Assembly (NCBI GenBank): GCA_947494565.1
Contig: CANLVG010000001.1
Coordinates: 310,001 to 374,000 of the forward strand
Reading direction: 5' to 3'
From: an uncultured Flavobacteriaceae bacterium
Lineage (GTDB): Bacteria > Bacteroidota > Bacteroidia > Flavobacteriales > Flavobacteriaceae
Length of the DNA: 64,000 nucleotides
A model generated the notes under the pieces. The model did not search any database and was not told the DNA's origin. It saw only the letters and a program-made list of their open reading frames with translations. Positions 45,715 to 54,607 of this stretch are shown here, piece after piece (the first letter of the stretch is position 1; each line of letters opens with the position of its first letter). A program made the position numbers and the translations under genes.

Positions 45715-46788
45715 ATGAGTAAAGAAATAATAACCGAAAAGATTTTTATTGATACTTCTGTATTTATAAAAGAAAATTTTTTTGCAGGAATTAAACTAAA
45801 TGCCCTGTTAAAACACGCTAAAGAGCAAGAGATACAACTTTACACTACAGAAATAACTGTAGAAGAGTGCTTATCAAATATTGAAAAACAGTTTCTTCAG
45901 GGAAAAAATCTATTTAAGAAAGCAATTAAAAATTTAGGTAACAAAGCAAAAATCCTAAAAAATGTTGAGACTGTAAAGCCAATTTTTGAAATTGAAGAAA
46001 GCTTTGATACCGAAAACGAGTTAGCTCTTCTAAAAGAAGAATTTAAAGAATTAATAGATGAGAATTTTAGATTTATTATAGTTGACTCTGGTAAAACACA
46101 AAAAATAATTCAAGACTATTTCAGAGAAAATCCACCGTTTAAAGATGGTGGAAAAAAACATGAATTTCCTGACGCTTTTGTTCTAAACTCATTAGAAAGC
46201 TGGTGTAATAATCAAAACGAAAAATTATATATTTTAAGTGATGATGACGATTTTTTATCTTTTAAAAGCAAAAGATTAATTCCAATTAGAGAGTATGACA
46301 AACTTTTAAATTCGATTAGTTATACATACAGCGAGGAAAATATAATAAAGAAAGTTGAGGAAACGATTACAGCTTGCGAAGGAGAGATAATTGAAAAAAT
46401 TATTGAGGAATTTGAAAACGAATTCCCATCTGAAGGTTGGGATAATTGCTTCGGATATGAATATTATTTGGCAAGTTTGGAAGATATTGCTTTCGATTAT
46501 TTAGACCATTCTATTTTATCCATATATGATAATGAAGCAATAGTCGAAATCAACCTAAAAGGTCATTATTCGGCAGAAATTGGCTATGAGGATTTGAGTA
46601 CCGCGTTTTATGACAAAGAAGATGATAGATATTATGGAGTTGAGCAATCAAGCCAGATAGTTTCTGATAATATAGAATTGGCAGCTGAATTATATATATA
46701 TGTCGATTTACCAGGCAAACCAGCAATTTGGGAATGGGAATTAGAAGAGATTATTAAAGGAATACCAGAAGATATTACATTGGAATAA
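45715..46788 (+). CDS. PIN-domain protein (DUF4935-like), putative ribonuclease
   Basis: 357 residues. The N-terminal PIN fold keeps its acidic site: D13 in IFIDTSVF, E50/E51 in ITVEECLSN, D153 in EFPDAFVLNSLE, and the D176-D179 cluster in LYILSDDDDFLSF. It probably cleaves RNA with a divalent metal. The acidic C-terminal 170 residues match nothing I recognise. It is AT-rich compared with both flanks and has an island neighbour, the RloC-like ATPase, 182 bp downstream on the same strand. No antitoxin-sized gene precedes it, so it is not a simple VapBC pair. Confidence 0.75.
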   Translation: MSKEIITEKIFIDTSVFIKENFFAGIKLNALLKHAKEQEIQLYTTEITVEECLSNIEKQFLQGKNLFKKAIKNLGNKAKILKNVETVKPIFEIEESFDTENELALLKEEFKELIDENFRFIIVDSGKTQKIIQDYFRENPPFKDGGKKHEFPDAFVLNSLESWCNNQNEKLYILSDDDDFLSFKSKRLIPIREYDKLLNSISYTYSEENIIKKVEETITACEGEIIEKIIEEFENEFPSEGWDNCFGYEYYLASLEDIAFDYLDHSILSIYDNEAIVEINLKGHYSAEIGYEDLSTAFYDKEDDRYYGVEQSSQIVSDNIELAAELYIYVDLPGKPAIWEWELEEIIKGIPEDITLE

Positions 46789-46814
46789 ACTAAAGTAAGT
46801 GTAATAAAAACGTT

Positions 46815-46946
46815 GCCTAACATTGTATAAAAATATTAGCGGTTTAGACGCTAAAACACAAGTAGGCAAATATAAAAAAGGGTTGTGTTTAACCGCATAG
46901 GTAATGTTTCAAAATCCGATACTATTCTTATGCTAGACCGTTATGC
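46815..46946 (+). repeat. attC-like long repeat R1, between PIN and ATPase genes
   Basis: 132 bp bounded by GCCTAAC (46815-46821) and GTTATGC (46940-46946), complementary at six of seven positions like attC outer boxes. Inside are GCGGTTTA (46839) and TTTAACCGC (about 46888-46896), which pair. It aligns over its length with R2 at 49252-49390 (shared blocks AGCGGTTTA, CGCTAAAAC, TGTGTTTAACCG, CTACTATTCTT-type and CTAGAC). Confidence 0.6.
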
Positions 46947-46970
46947 ACAAGGTGAAAAAACCGACTACCA

Positions 46971-49250
46971 ATGCCAGAACAAAAGATAAAAACTGAAATT
47001 AATTGCCAAAATATTGCGCCAATTAAAAGCCTGAATAAGGAAATTAGCTCAAGCTCTTTAAAGTTTGGAGTTTTCGCAAATAATGGGAGTGGTAAAACTT
47101 TTATCAGTAGAATGTTTAGGTTAACAGAAAATTCTGAAGAATTAGAACTTAATGAAGAAGGTAGTAGTCCAACTGACAAACTAATAACATTAGGTGAAAA
47201 TTCAGGAAATTTTAATTTTAAGATAACGGATAAACTAGGAAACATTAGCGAACAGTTTGGAATATCACTGAACAAACAAAATGCGCCTACCATTCCCGAA
47301 ACAAATTACTTGTTCCACGTATTTAACGAAGATTATGTTGAGGACAATTTGCGAAGTTTAGACTATGATAAAGATGACGAAATTGATGGTTTTATTTTAG
47401 GTAAGGTTAACATTGACCATTCAGATGATGAAGAAAAATTAGGAAAAATTGAAAAAGAAGGGAAAGACCTCGCTACACAAATTGAAAATGAAATAGACAC
47501 ATATATTTCAGATAAAATAGATGACATTCAAAATATCAAACGTCTTAACGAGTATAAAGAATTAGACTTTCAGAAAATTGTTAAATCGGTAGATAAGGAA
47601 AGTTATCAAATTGAAAAATCATATGATGAATTAATTGAAGATTACAATAAAATAAAATCTGTACCGGAAAACCTTCAAGATATTGGTGAAGTAAATGCTA
47701 TCGAAATTGATTTAGAAATGCTAAATGCAATAAAAGAATCTTGCGCAAAAGACTATTCTTTAAGTACACTCGCCGTAGATTTCAAAGAAAAAATCAAATC
47801 CAAACAAACATTTATTGAAACAGGTATAAGTTTAATAGAAAAGGAAAGTAATGATTGCCCTTTTTGCGAACAAAACCTAGAAAATGATGCTCTAAATCTG
47901 ATTGACAATTATAATAAATATCTAAATGATGTTGAATCAACAACAATCAAACTTTTTAAGGTTTACAAAAAGTCATTAGAGAATTCAAAAGATGAAATTG
48001 ATACCATTAACATAAGCAATGTAAAAAAAATCAATTCATTTAACACATACAAGGATAAATACATACCTTCAAGTGCTGACATAGTATTATCGCATTTATC
48101 TATAACAAACCTCTCATCCGAACTTCAAAAAATAATTGACAAGATTGATTCTAAATTAATAGATATAAGTCAGTCAATTATTATAGACGAAGGTATTTTA
48201 GAATCTATTGAAAAGTATGAGACTATACTTAATGGAGAAATCGCATCAAACAATAAAGAGATAAGGAAAATAAACAAAAAGAAAAATAGTATTAGTGATG
48301 AGAACTTATCTATAAGAAAGTTATTATGCAAAAGGACGTTGGATGATTTAATACTTGAACATAAAACTAACATCAGGAGCTTAGAAAAATTAAGAAAAGA
48401 TTTTACAGACCTTAAAACCGAAATAGCTAAAAAAAAGGAACAAGAAAAAATTAGTAGAAAAAAGAAAGTCGCATCTACTATTAAGACGGTATTGAATTAC
48501 TTCTTTGCAGATAAATACACATTAGATGAAGAAAGTTTTAGACTAACGTTCAATGCGAATATTTTGGAAAAAAAGCAGGCTAAAGACATTTTGAGTGCTG
48601 GAGAAAAAAATATTGTTGCTTTTGCATATTACATTGGTGATACGCACTTAAAAGTAGAAAGTGAAGACGACTACAAAAAACTATTTTTCATAATAGACGA
48701 CCCAATATCGAGTATGGATTTTTCACACGTCTATACAGTTTGTGGTGTAATTCGAGATATTAAAAAAATACTTGATAAAGTCGAGAGAGAACGGTTAATG
48801 ATTTTCACTCATAACAACGATTTTATGAGAATATTGAGTTCAAACAACATTGTAGACAAGAAGTTACTTTTATCAAACGGAGAACTCACAGATTTTAATA
48901 ATAATTTGACGGTACCATACATTACTCATCTTTTTGATATTTATAAAATTGCAAGAAAGGGAGAGATTCCAACACACACAACTGCTAATTCAATTCGCCA
49001 TATTATAGAGACTTTAACAAAGTTTGATAAAATTGAAATTCACACTGAAAGTATATCGGAATATATTAAAATCAACATTCCAAACGAAACTAAATCATAC
49101 ACATTAATAAACGACCTTTCTCACGGGGGGTGGAGAACTGAACAAGCACCAATTACAAATGATGACTACAAAGAAATTTGCGAATTAGTAGTGAAACATA
49201 TAGAAGAAAAATTTAATGGGCAGGTAGCATATTGTGAAAATATGTGCTAA
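46971..49250 (+). CDS. RloC/PrrC-like AAA_13 ATPase with zinc-hook motif, probable anticodon nuclease
   Basis: 759 residues of ABC/Rad50-like design. Walker A is in FANNGSGKTF (G41-K42-T43). Long coiled coils surround a hook motif CPFC (C296, C299). The ABC signature is LSAGEKNIV (about 541), Walker B LFFIIDDPISS (about 571-577), D-loop SSMDFSH, and H-loop IFTHNNDF. After the ATPase the C-terminus has R676-x-x-x-E680 and H718 (in LSHGGW), an arrangement like the Arg-Glu-His triad of PrrC/RloC anticodon nucleases. The architecture fits RloC, a zinc-hook tRNase thought to act against phage. A plain AAA_13 protein without nuclease activity is the alternative. AT-rich. Confidence 0.65.
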   Translation: MPEQKIKTEINCQNIAPIKSLNKEISSSSLKFGVFANNGSGKTFISRMFRLTENSEELELNEEGSSPTDKLITLGENSGNFNFKITDKLGNISEQFGISLNKQNAPTIPETNYLFHVFNEDYVEDNLRSLDYDKDDEIDGFILGKVNIDHSDDEEKLGKIEKEGKDLATQIENEIDTYISDKIDDIQNIKRLNEYKELDFQKIVKSVDKESYQIEKSYDELIEDYNKIKSVPENLQDIGEVNAIEIDLEMLNAIKESCAKDYSLSTLAVDFKEKIKSKQTFIETGISLIEKESNDCPFCEQNLENDALNLIDNYNKYLNDVESTTIKLFKVYKKSLENSKDEIDTINISNVKKINSFNTYKDKYIPSSADIVLSHLSITNLSSELQKIIDKIDSKLIDISQSIIIDEGILESIEKYETILNGEIASNNKEIRKINKKKNSISDENLSIRKLLCKRTLDDLILEHKTNIRSLEKLRKDFTDLKTEIAKKKEQEKISRKKKVASTIKTVLNYFFADKYTLDEESFRLTFNANILEKKQAKDILSAGEKNIVAFAYYIGDTHLKVESEDDYKKLFFIIDDPISSMDFSHVYTVCGVIRDIKKILDKVERERLMIFTHNNDFMRILSSNNIVDKKLLLSNGELTDFNNNLTVPYITHLFDIYKIARKGEIPTHTTANSIRHIIETLTKFDKIEIHTESISEYIKINIPNETKSYTLINDLSHGGWRTEQAPITNDDYKEICELVVKHIEEKFNGQVAYCENMC

Positions 49251-49251
49251 A

Positions 49252-49390
49252 GCCCAATAAATAACAATGTCTAAAAATAACAGCGGTTTAATCGCTAAAA
49301 CGAAACAAGGTAAATAAAAAAAAGGTCTGTGTTTAACCGAAAAGCTAGTGCGTAAAAATCTGCTACTATTCTTTTACTAGACTTTTCTAG
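49252..49390 (+). repeat. attC-like long repeat R2, after the ATPase gene
   Basis: A diverged direct copy of R1: CAGCGGTTTAATCGCTAAAAC and TGTGTTTAACCG blocks pair internally, and CTACTATTC...CTAGAC is shared. The outer boxes are decayed (GCCCAAT at the left; no GTTRRRY at the right). It lies between the ATPase stop and the next chromosomal gene. Confidence 0.6.
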
Positions 49391-49402
49391 CAAATTTCAA
49401 AA

Positions 49403-49738
49403 ATGAGAAAATGGCTTATCCGACAGATGGAGAAAATGGGACTCGACAGTTCGAATCTCAAAACAACTGCAGAACGCGAGGGTCGTTTTCTTGAACCCGG
49501 GGAATCGCAAAAAATCGTACTCCCAAAGGAATTGGACCTCCATGGGGACTGCAGGATCGAGGAATGGTTTTTTGAAAAAGGACAGGTCGTCCGACCCGGT
49601 GATGTTGTAGGCGCTGTAGCGGATAAAGAACTGCGATTTGAATTCGAATCCTACATGGGCGGGAAATTGAACTACCATAAAGAAGTTGGACAAAAAGTAG
49701 CGAGGGGTTCAGTAATCGCAGAAATTATCGGATTTTAA
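49403..49738 (+). CDS. Small biotinyl/lipoyl-like hammerhead domain protein
   Basis: 111 residues. From about residue 55 the sequence has the barrel-sandwich pattern of biotin/lipoyl domains: WFFEKGQVVRPGDVVGAVADKELRFEFES in two strands, then GGKLNYHKEVGQKVARGSVIAEI. The turn that normally carries the modified Lys reads FESYMGGKL, without the MKM or DKA context, so modification is doubtful. It starts 12 bp after R2, and the base composition is back to the chromosomal norm. Confidence 0.7.
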   Translation: MRKWLIRQMEKMGLDSSNLKTTAEREGRFLEPGESQKIVLPKELDLHGDCRIEEWFFEKGQVVRPGDVVGAVADKELRFEFESYMGGKLNYHKEVGQKVARGSVIAEIIGF

Positions 49739-49922
49739 AACCCCACTGCCCTACTATCTTCGTTCTTTTCTAGAATTGAGAAACTACGCTACTTCTGAAT
49801 AATAACGGTGCGGCCGAGGTTCGTTACCGTGATTCGTATGAACCCTGAAATTAGCTTTTTGCCCGGTTTCATTGCAGGAAATCCGCAAGAACCGAATTTT
49901 AACCCTTGTTAGCACCTGACGT

Positions 49923-50294
49923 TTATTCCTGAATATAGGTTATGACCTTTTCATCAAATCCGAAGCAAAATGTATTCGTAAAATCGATGGTCATTTCATT
50001 TCCCGCTAACATATATTTATGGTGTGTCGGTTCAATATCGATGAACAAACGTCCGCGATAACCGATTCGGATGGAGTCCTTGGACAACAGTTTGTAGTCA
50101 TAATTTTCATCTTGCAGCAGTGGATTCGACTTATTGAAATTCGTTTGGGATATCAATTCCAGGGTGTCTTTTTTGTCGGTTGAAATCCAGACGCCCAATT
50201 CGATTTGGCTCGGATCCGAGTTCTCTTTTGAACAATTGGTCAGAACGAGTAGAACAACAAGTGAAAACGCTACAAACCCGATACTTTTTACCAT
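49923..50294 (-). CDS. Small lipoprotein, uncharacterised
   Basis: 123 residues with a lipoprotein signal (FSLVVLLVLTNC) and a small beta-rich domain (GVWISTDKKDTLELI, DSIRIGYRGRLFIDIEPTHHKYML) that resembles lipocalin-like DUF proteins. The family is uncertain. It is divergent from the 50492 lipoprotein gene. Confidence 0.6.
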   Translation of the reverse strand: MVKSIGFVAFSLVVLLVLTNCSKENSDPSQIELGVWISTDKKDTLELISQTNFNKSNPLLQDENYDYKLLSKDSIRIGYRGRLFIDIEPTHHKYMLAGNEMTIDFTNTFCFGFDEKVITYIQE

Positions 50295-50491
50295 GGGACC
50301 TCTTTTTAGATGCTACCCAACTGTTATTTCCAATTGGATTTTCTTTAGAGATGCCCACAAAGAGCTTTGGTTGCTTTGCGCTTGGTGGCAATCCGTACAT
50401 CATAAACATACCGACAGCACTTTTGGGATAGGTACACGCAACCCTTTCAACTCGTATCGCTCTTACTTATATCGTATCTAAAACCTCGGCC

Positions 50492-51145
50492 ATGAAACCT
50501 CTTTTCAAAATTTTCGTTCTCAGTTTTATGGTGTTCTGGAGTTGCTCCGAAGACAAAGAATTATCAGAAGTTGAAGACACAGCAGACATCACCGCTATTC
50601 TAGACAATGGGGTGACACTGGACTCCATTTCCCTTGATTATGCCACCATGTATACCAGTACCGACGGTTTCCCTGTGATAGCGCCTACCCCTGTAGCACA
50701 ATTCGCGGAGGCGAATGAAATTTTACTCTACTTTGATTTTGTTTCCAGTAGTCGAGACGCTGTGGTTCAGTATTATGAAGATCTCAATGAAGCCTACCTC
50801 GAGCAAGGCATAGTCGTCGATTATGGGATGCCATACGACGACAAATTGGAAGGTATGGTTGTCGAGGTCAAAAAGAATACGGATGAATTTAGGGTGCTGG
50901 AAGAGGATACCGAACAACTCACCCTCATTCCAAGCCCGGAAATCAATAGCCAACATACATTTGCAAAGTATGAGTTCATGATACAAGAGTTCAACCTGAG
51001 GTACACGGATCGGTCATTTCCCGAATACTATGTTCTCTCCTTTGATGAGAAAGAACCGGTGTCGCATACCTATGTGTTCAGAATAACCTTTACCTTTAAT
51101 AATGCCAAAGCGTTTGTCTTGACGACCCGCCCGATAGCATTCTAA
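50492..51145 (+). CDS. Lipoprotein, uncharacterised
   Basis: 217 residues with a lipoprotein signal (FVLSFMVFWSC). A predominantly acidic N-terminal stretch leads to an alpha/beta domain (FDFVSSSRDAVVQYYEDLNEAY; YVFRITFTFNNAKAFVLTTRP). No family was recognised. It is the first of three closely packed plus-strand genes (3-bp gap, then a 4-bp overlap). Confidence 0.6.
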   Translation: MKPLFKIFVLSFMVFWSCSEDKELSEVEDTADITAILDNGVTLDSISLDYATMYTSTDGFPVIAPTPVAQFAEANEILLYFDFVSSSRDAVVQYYEDLNEAYLEQGIVVDYGMPYDDKLEGMVVEVKKNTDEFRVLEEDTEQLTLIPSPEINSQHTFAKYEFMIQEFNLRYTDRSFPEYYVLSFDEKEPVSHTYVFRITFTFNNAKAFVLTTRPIAF

Positions 51146-51148
51146 ATC

Positions 51149-51709
51149 ATGAAATGTTCAGTTTATATCGCCACTAGTGTAGATGGATTTATTGCAAAAC
51201 CAAATGGAGCCGTTGACTGGTTACATACAGCGGGGAATTTAGAAGCTGATATGGGTACGGAAGATATGGGATTTAAATCCTTTATGGATTCCGTAGATTG
51301 TATGATTATGGGACGGAAGTGTATGGAAATGATTTCCAATATGAACCTAACTCCTGAACAGTGGTTTTATGGGGATATGAAAATTATTGTTTTGAGTACT
51401 ACGGTAAAAGAAGCTCCGGACAACCTGAAAGGAAAAGTGGAAATGTTCTCTGGAAACATAGCCGATTTAATGCATACGTTAGAAAAAGAAGGGTATCAAC
51501 ACGCCTATATAGATGGAGGGAAAACTATTCAATCATTTATTAATCTTAAACTAATAGATGAAATAACCCTCACTAGAATTCCCATACTGTTGGGCGAGGG
51601 AATTCCTTTGTTTGGAAAAACGTTTGGAGACATCAAACTTGAAAAAGCCCAGGCAAGTGATTATGTTAATGATTTTGTTCAGGTAAAATATGCAGTAAAC
51701 TACGAATGA
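51149..51709 (+). CDS. Dihydrofolate reductase/RibD C-terminal-like family protein
   Basis: 186 residues of the DHFR/RibD-reductase fold: SVYIATSVDGFIAKPNGAVDWL at the N-terminus, DCMIMGRKCMEMI, MKIIVLSTTV, YIDGGKTIQSFINL and RIPILLGEGIPLFG. These stand-alone proteins bind NADPH, but few have a known substrate. The start is 3 bp after the upstream lipoprotein gene and the stop overlaps the next start (ATGA). Confidence 0.85.
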   Translation: MKCSVYIATSVDGFIAKPNGAVDWLHTAGNLEADMGTEDMGFKSFMDSVDCMIMGRKCMEMISNMNLTPEQWFYGDMKIIVLSTTVKEAPDNLKGKVEMFSGNIADLMHTLEKEGYQHAYIDGGKTIQSFINLKLIDEITLTRIPILLGEGIPLFGKTFGDIKLEKAQASDYVNDFVQVKYAVNYE

Positions 51710-52464
51710 AGACCCCTAAATACTACCCTATTGTTCTTTTTTTACTCACCAGCTGGTGCGGCATAGCCCAAACCGTACCCGCTACAATTGAACTAGTACC
51801 ACCGACCGCAGCGCAGGAAGCGACCTCGATTTGGAGGACGATCCATGACATCGCTTTTTTTGAGAAGCAAGGCTATACCATCAACCTACCCGAGGATCCG
51901 TTGATCGATTCCTTGATCGTAAAATCGAAAAACGGAACTTTTGGAAATGACGACTATGCAGCGATTCATACCCTTGTCGAAACCCACGTCTTCGACCCCA
52001 CCCATTACGATCCGGCCCTACAAAAGGTGCAGGATCAACTCCCGTTGATCAATACCCTGGTTCATGACATCGCATCAGCGCAATGCGATTGGGATTGGAA
52101 TTTTAAAAGGTTCGATACCTACAAAATTGTCTTTACCCTATATGGAACCGGAGGCAGTTATGACCCTGATGAGGGAAAGATCACCCTATTGACGAATAAA
52201 GCGGGCGGATTCATGCAGTACCAAAACCCTGCGAATACCATCATACATGAGATCACGCATATCGGTATGGAGTATTCCCTGGTCGACAAACACCAGCTCC
52301 CCCACGGGCTTAAAGAGCGAGTGGTCGATACCTTTGTGTCGCTCCTATTCTCGGAAAAATTACCGGAATACCGGATCCAGGATATGGGAGATCCTACCCT
52401 CGATAGCTACTTGAAAAAGAAAGCGGATATCGGCTCCCTCAACAGCATACTATCGAAGTTGTAG
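51706..52464 (+). CDS. Secreted protein with HExxH motif, putative metallopeptidase of unknown family
   Basis: 252 residues with a signal peptide (VLFLLTSWCGIAQ). Near residue 180 it has TIIHEITHIGMEYSLV, a clear HExxH, followed about 20 residues later by HGLKERVVDTFVSLLF, which offers a third acidic ligand. The N-terminal 150 residues resemble nothing I recognise. The start overlaps the DHFR-like stop by four bases, so they are translationally coupled. Zinc peptidase activity is inference from the motif. Confidence 0.7.
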   Translation: MKTPKYYPIVLFLLTSWCGIAQTVPATIELVPPTAAQEATSIWRTIHDIAFFEKQGYTINLPEDPLIDSLIVKSKNGTFGNDDYAAIHTLVETHVFDPTHYDPALQKVQDQLPLINTLVHDIASAQCDWDWNFKRFDTYKIVFTLYGTGGSYDPDEGKITLLTNKAGGFMQYQNPANTIIHEITHIGMEYSLVDKHQLPHGLKERVVDTFVSLLFSEKLPEYRIQDMGDPTLDSYLKKKADIGSLNSILSKL

Positions 52465-52640
52465 TGCACTGGTATACCCGACCTAATTCAGCCCCTGTAA
52501 GGCGCTCTAGCCTGGTTAGATCAAGTTCGTATAGAAGATATACCCCTGTTTATCGAGTTTATAGCGTACAGGAGGTAGAAACCCTTATTTTGCACCTCAA
52601 TAAACTAGCTGACACTGTTATTTTCCTAAAATCCAGCTTT

Positions 52641-53618
52641 ATGCGCCAACTTTTACTTGTTGTACTGATTATCACTTCGTTTAATGGCTACACGCAAAAA
52701 ATAGATTACAGCTTTCCGGAAGGCTTTGAACATGAAATCTCAAAAAAGGAGTACAGATATCTCGTTGACGAATCGGTAAAAGCCATTTCTCAGCATTACG
52801 ACATCGACTCCATCAAAAAGGGAGCAGTTCAATTGAAAGAGGGGCAAGATTATTCCATGGTGAACCTTCACAATCTTATTCTTCAATGCGCGGAATTAGA
52901 AAAAACAAAATGGGCTGAGCTGATTCAATCCCATTTTAAGGGCATGCATGAATCCGTTGCGCAACAAAAAGAGTTGGATTTCCATAGGTTTGAAACCGTA
53001 GTCGATTATTTGAGCATTCGCATTTATGAGGCGACTTATCTTGCCCAATATGGTGGCATTGAACACCTCATTTCAAAAAAGGACCTGGACGGTACCGTAT
53101 CCGTCCTAATGCTAGACTTGCCCTCTACTTTCACCCCTATTCAGAACGATCAATTCGATCTGTGGAATAAGACCCCTGAGGAAGTTTTTGAAATTGCCCA
53201 GAAAAACGTAAACCGACAAGAATTCACGAAAGCCACGGAACCGATAGAAGCCAACGGACACCAAATTGAAGTCCATTTTATGGAGAACGAAGATTATGGT
53301 GCCAGTCTTGCTTTGGATCTAGCCCATACCGCGCCCGAATTTGTCGGGGAATGGGGATCTGTAGTGGCCATCCCCAATAAAGGTATCGTAAACATCTGCA
53401 AAGTATCAAAGGAGAACCCTTTGGATTTTATGCTGTTTATACAAAGGCTCAAGCCGCTTGTCGAACAGTTTTATAGTCAGCACCCGCAGCCTATTTCAAC
53501 CGACTTTTTTTGGTATTATCAAGGCACGTTTACAAAAATCAATGTAATAGCGAACAATGGTGAATTCAATGTGATCTCGCCACAAGGGCTTACGGAGTTA
53601 ATGACCGTAGAAGAATGA
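52641..53618 (+). CDS. Exported protein, weakly DUF1444-like
   Basis: 325 residues from the ATG at 52641, which begins a signal peptide (LLLVVLIITSFNGYTQ). The longer frame from 52464 adds 59 residues of low quality. The region LPSTFTPIQNDQFDLWNKTPEEVFEIAQKNV in two parts recalls the DUF1444 (YtpQ) pattern of a substrate-binding helix, but the match is weak. Function unknown. Confidence 0.6.
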   Translation: MRQLLLVVLIITSFNGYTQKIDYSFPEGFEHEISKKEYRYLVDESVKAISQHYDIDSIKKGAVQLKEGQDYSMVNLHNLILQCAELEKTKWAELIQSHFKGMHESVAQQKELDFHRFETVVDYLSIRIYEATYLAQYGGIEHLISKKDLDGTVSVLMLDLPSTFTPIQNDQFDLWNKTPEEVFEIAQKNVNRQEFTKATEPIEANGHQIEVHFMENEDYGASLALDLAHTAPEFVGEWGSVVAIPNKGIVNICKVSKENPLDFMLFIQRLKPLVEQFYSQHPQPISTDFFWYYQGTFTKINVIANNGEFNVISPQGLTELMTVEE

Positions 53619-53724
53619 AAAATAAACCCATCGCCATAAGTGAAACAGACTGGTCAGAAAAAGTACTCCTTTTTTTCCCACAGGTCGCATCACGATACCG
53701 TTGACCCCTAAATGAAACAAACCT

Positions 53725-54540
53725 ATGAAGCGCACATTTCTATTGATTATTCTATTATTGGCCGTTACTACGAGTAAAAGTCAAGAGGAAATTAGTTTTA
53801 AAGTAGGATACTTGCCGAATCACACTTATACCCTGAACCAAAAGCAGATTTCAGAAAACGAGGTCACTTACATTGCCTCGGAAGACATTCTGCAAAAACT
53901 AAAGGAAAACGGAATTGAAAATCCGACGATTGCAAAAGATACCACCATCTTAAAAAGCAGGTCAAAAACAGGGGCGTTGAATGGGAATGAATTTCCGATT
54001 GCAATAGCGTTGCTGGAATCGACCAATCCGACATTGGTACCGGGCACGAACTTTTATGGAAAATCAATTGACGAAAAGACCAGAATTGACTCCATATCTT
54101 CATCGGTATTGACCATAGAGCAAAAAAACACCCTGCTCAATGTGATGGAGTCAATGATGAATCAAATCAAGTACCCCAATAGAACCCTAAAAGTGGGAGA
54201 AAGTTTTGAGCAAAAAAATCCGATGAGCCTACCCATAGCGAATTTCACCATTGAAATGGAGATCAACTCGATCTACACCTTAAAAAAAGTTGAAAACGGA
54301 TTTGGCCATTTCGACCTTGATCAGACGTACCGCCTTACATCTGAAATAGAAGGCCATGAAATGGTGTTAGACGGTTCTGGCAAAGGACAAATTGAATACG
54401 ACATCAAAAATGAGTTTTTCAGCAAATTCTTTTTGGAAACGGAAATGGATTTTAAGATGCAACTTGACGTTTTTAGCATTGACTTACAAACAAAAAGTGT
54501 AACAGATCAAGTCACAGAGATACAAATAGTTAACCAATAG
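53725..54540 (+). CDS. Exported protein, uncharacterised (DUF6263-like)
   Basis: 271 residues, signal peptide (LLIILLLAVTTSKSQ), then a beta-rich domain with FKVGYLPNHTYTLNQKQ, RTLKVGESFEQKNPMSLPI and FFLETEMDFKMQLDVFSI. It recalls flavobacterial DUF6263 proteins, unverified. It lies 106 bp after the preceding gene. Confidence 0.6.
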   Translation: MKRTFLLIILLLAVTTSKSQEEISFKVGYLPNHTYTLNQKQISENEVTYIASEDILQKLKENGIENPTIAKDTTILKSRSKTGALNGNEFPIAIALLESTNPTLVPGTNFYGKSIDEKTRIDSISSSVLTIEQKNTLLNVMESMMNQIKYPNRTLKVGESFEQKNPMSLPIANFTIEMEINSIYTLKKVENGFGHFDLDQTYRLTSEIEGHEMVLDGSGKGQIEYDIKNEFFSKFFLETEMDFKMQLDVFSIDLQTKSVTDQVTEIQIVNQ

Positions 54541-54607
54541 CGAATTGAGAACACCGTTATGCCAAGTACATCAATTTCTGGAGGAACCTTGAAAATCAAA
54601 TAGGCCA

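Noticed and set aside
45715-46788. VapBC-type toxin-antitoxin pair
   Set aside because: No small antitoxin gene precedes or overlaps the PIN gene, and the protein is more than twice the usual VapC length.
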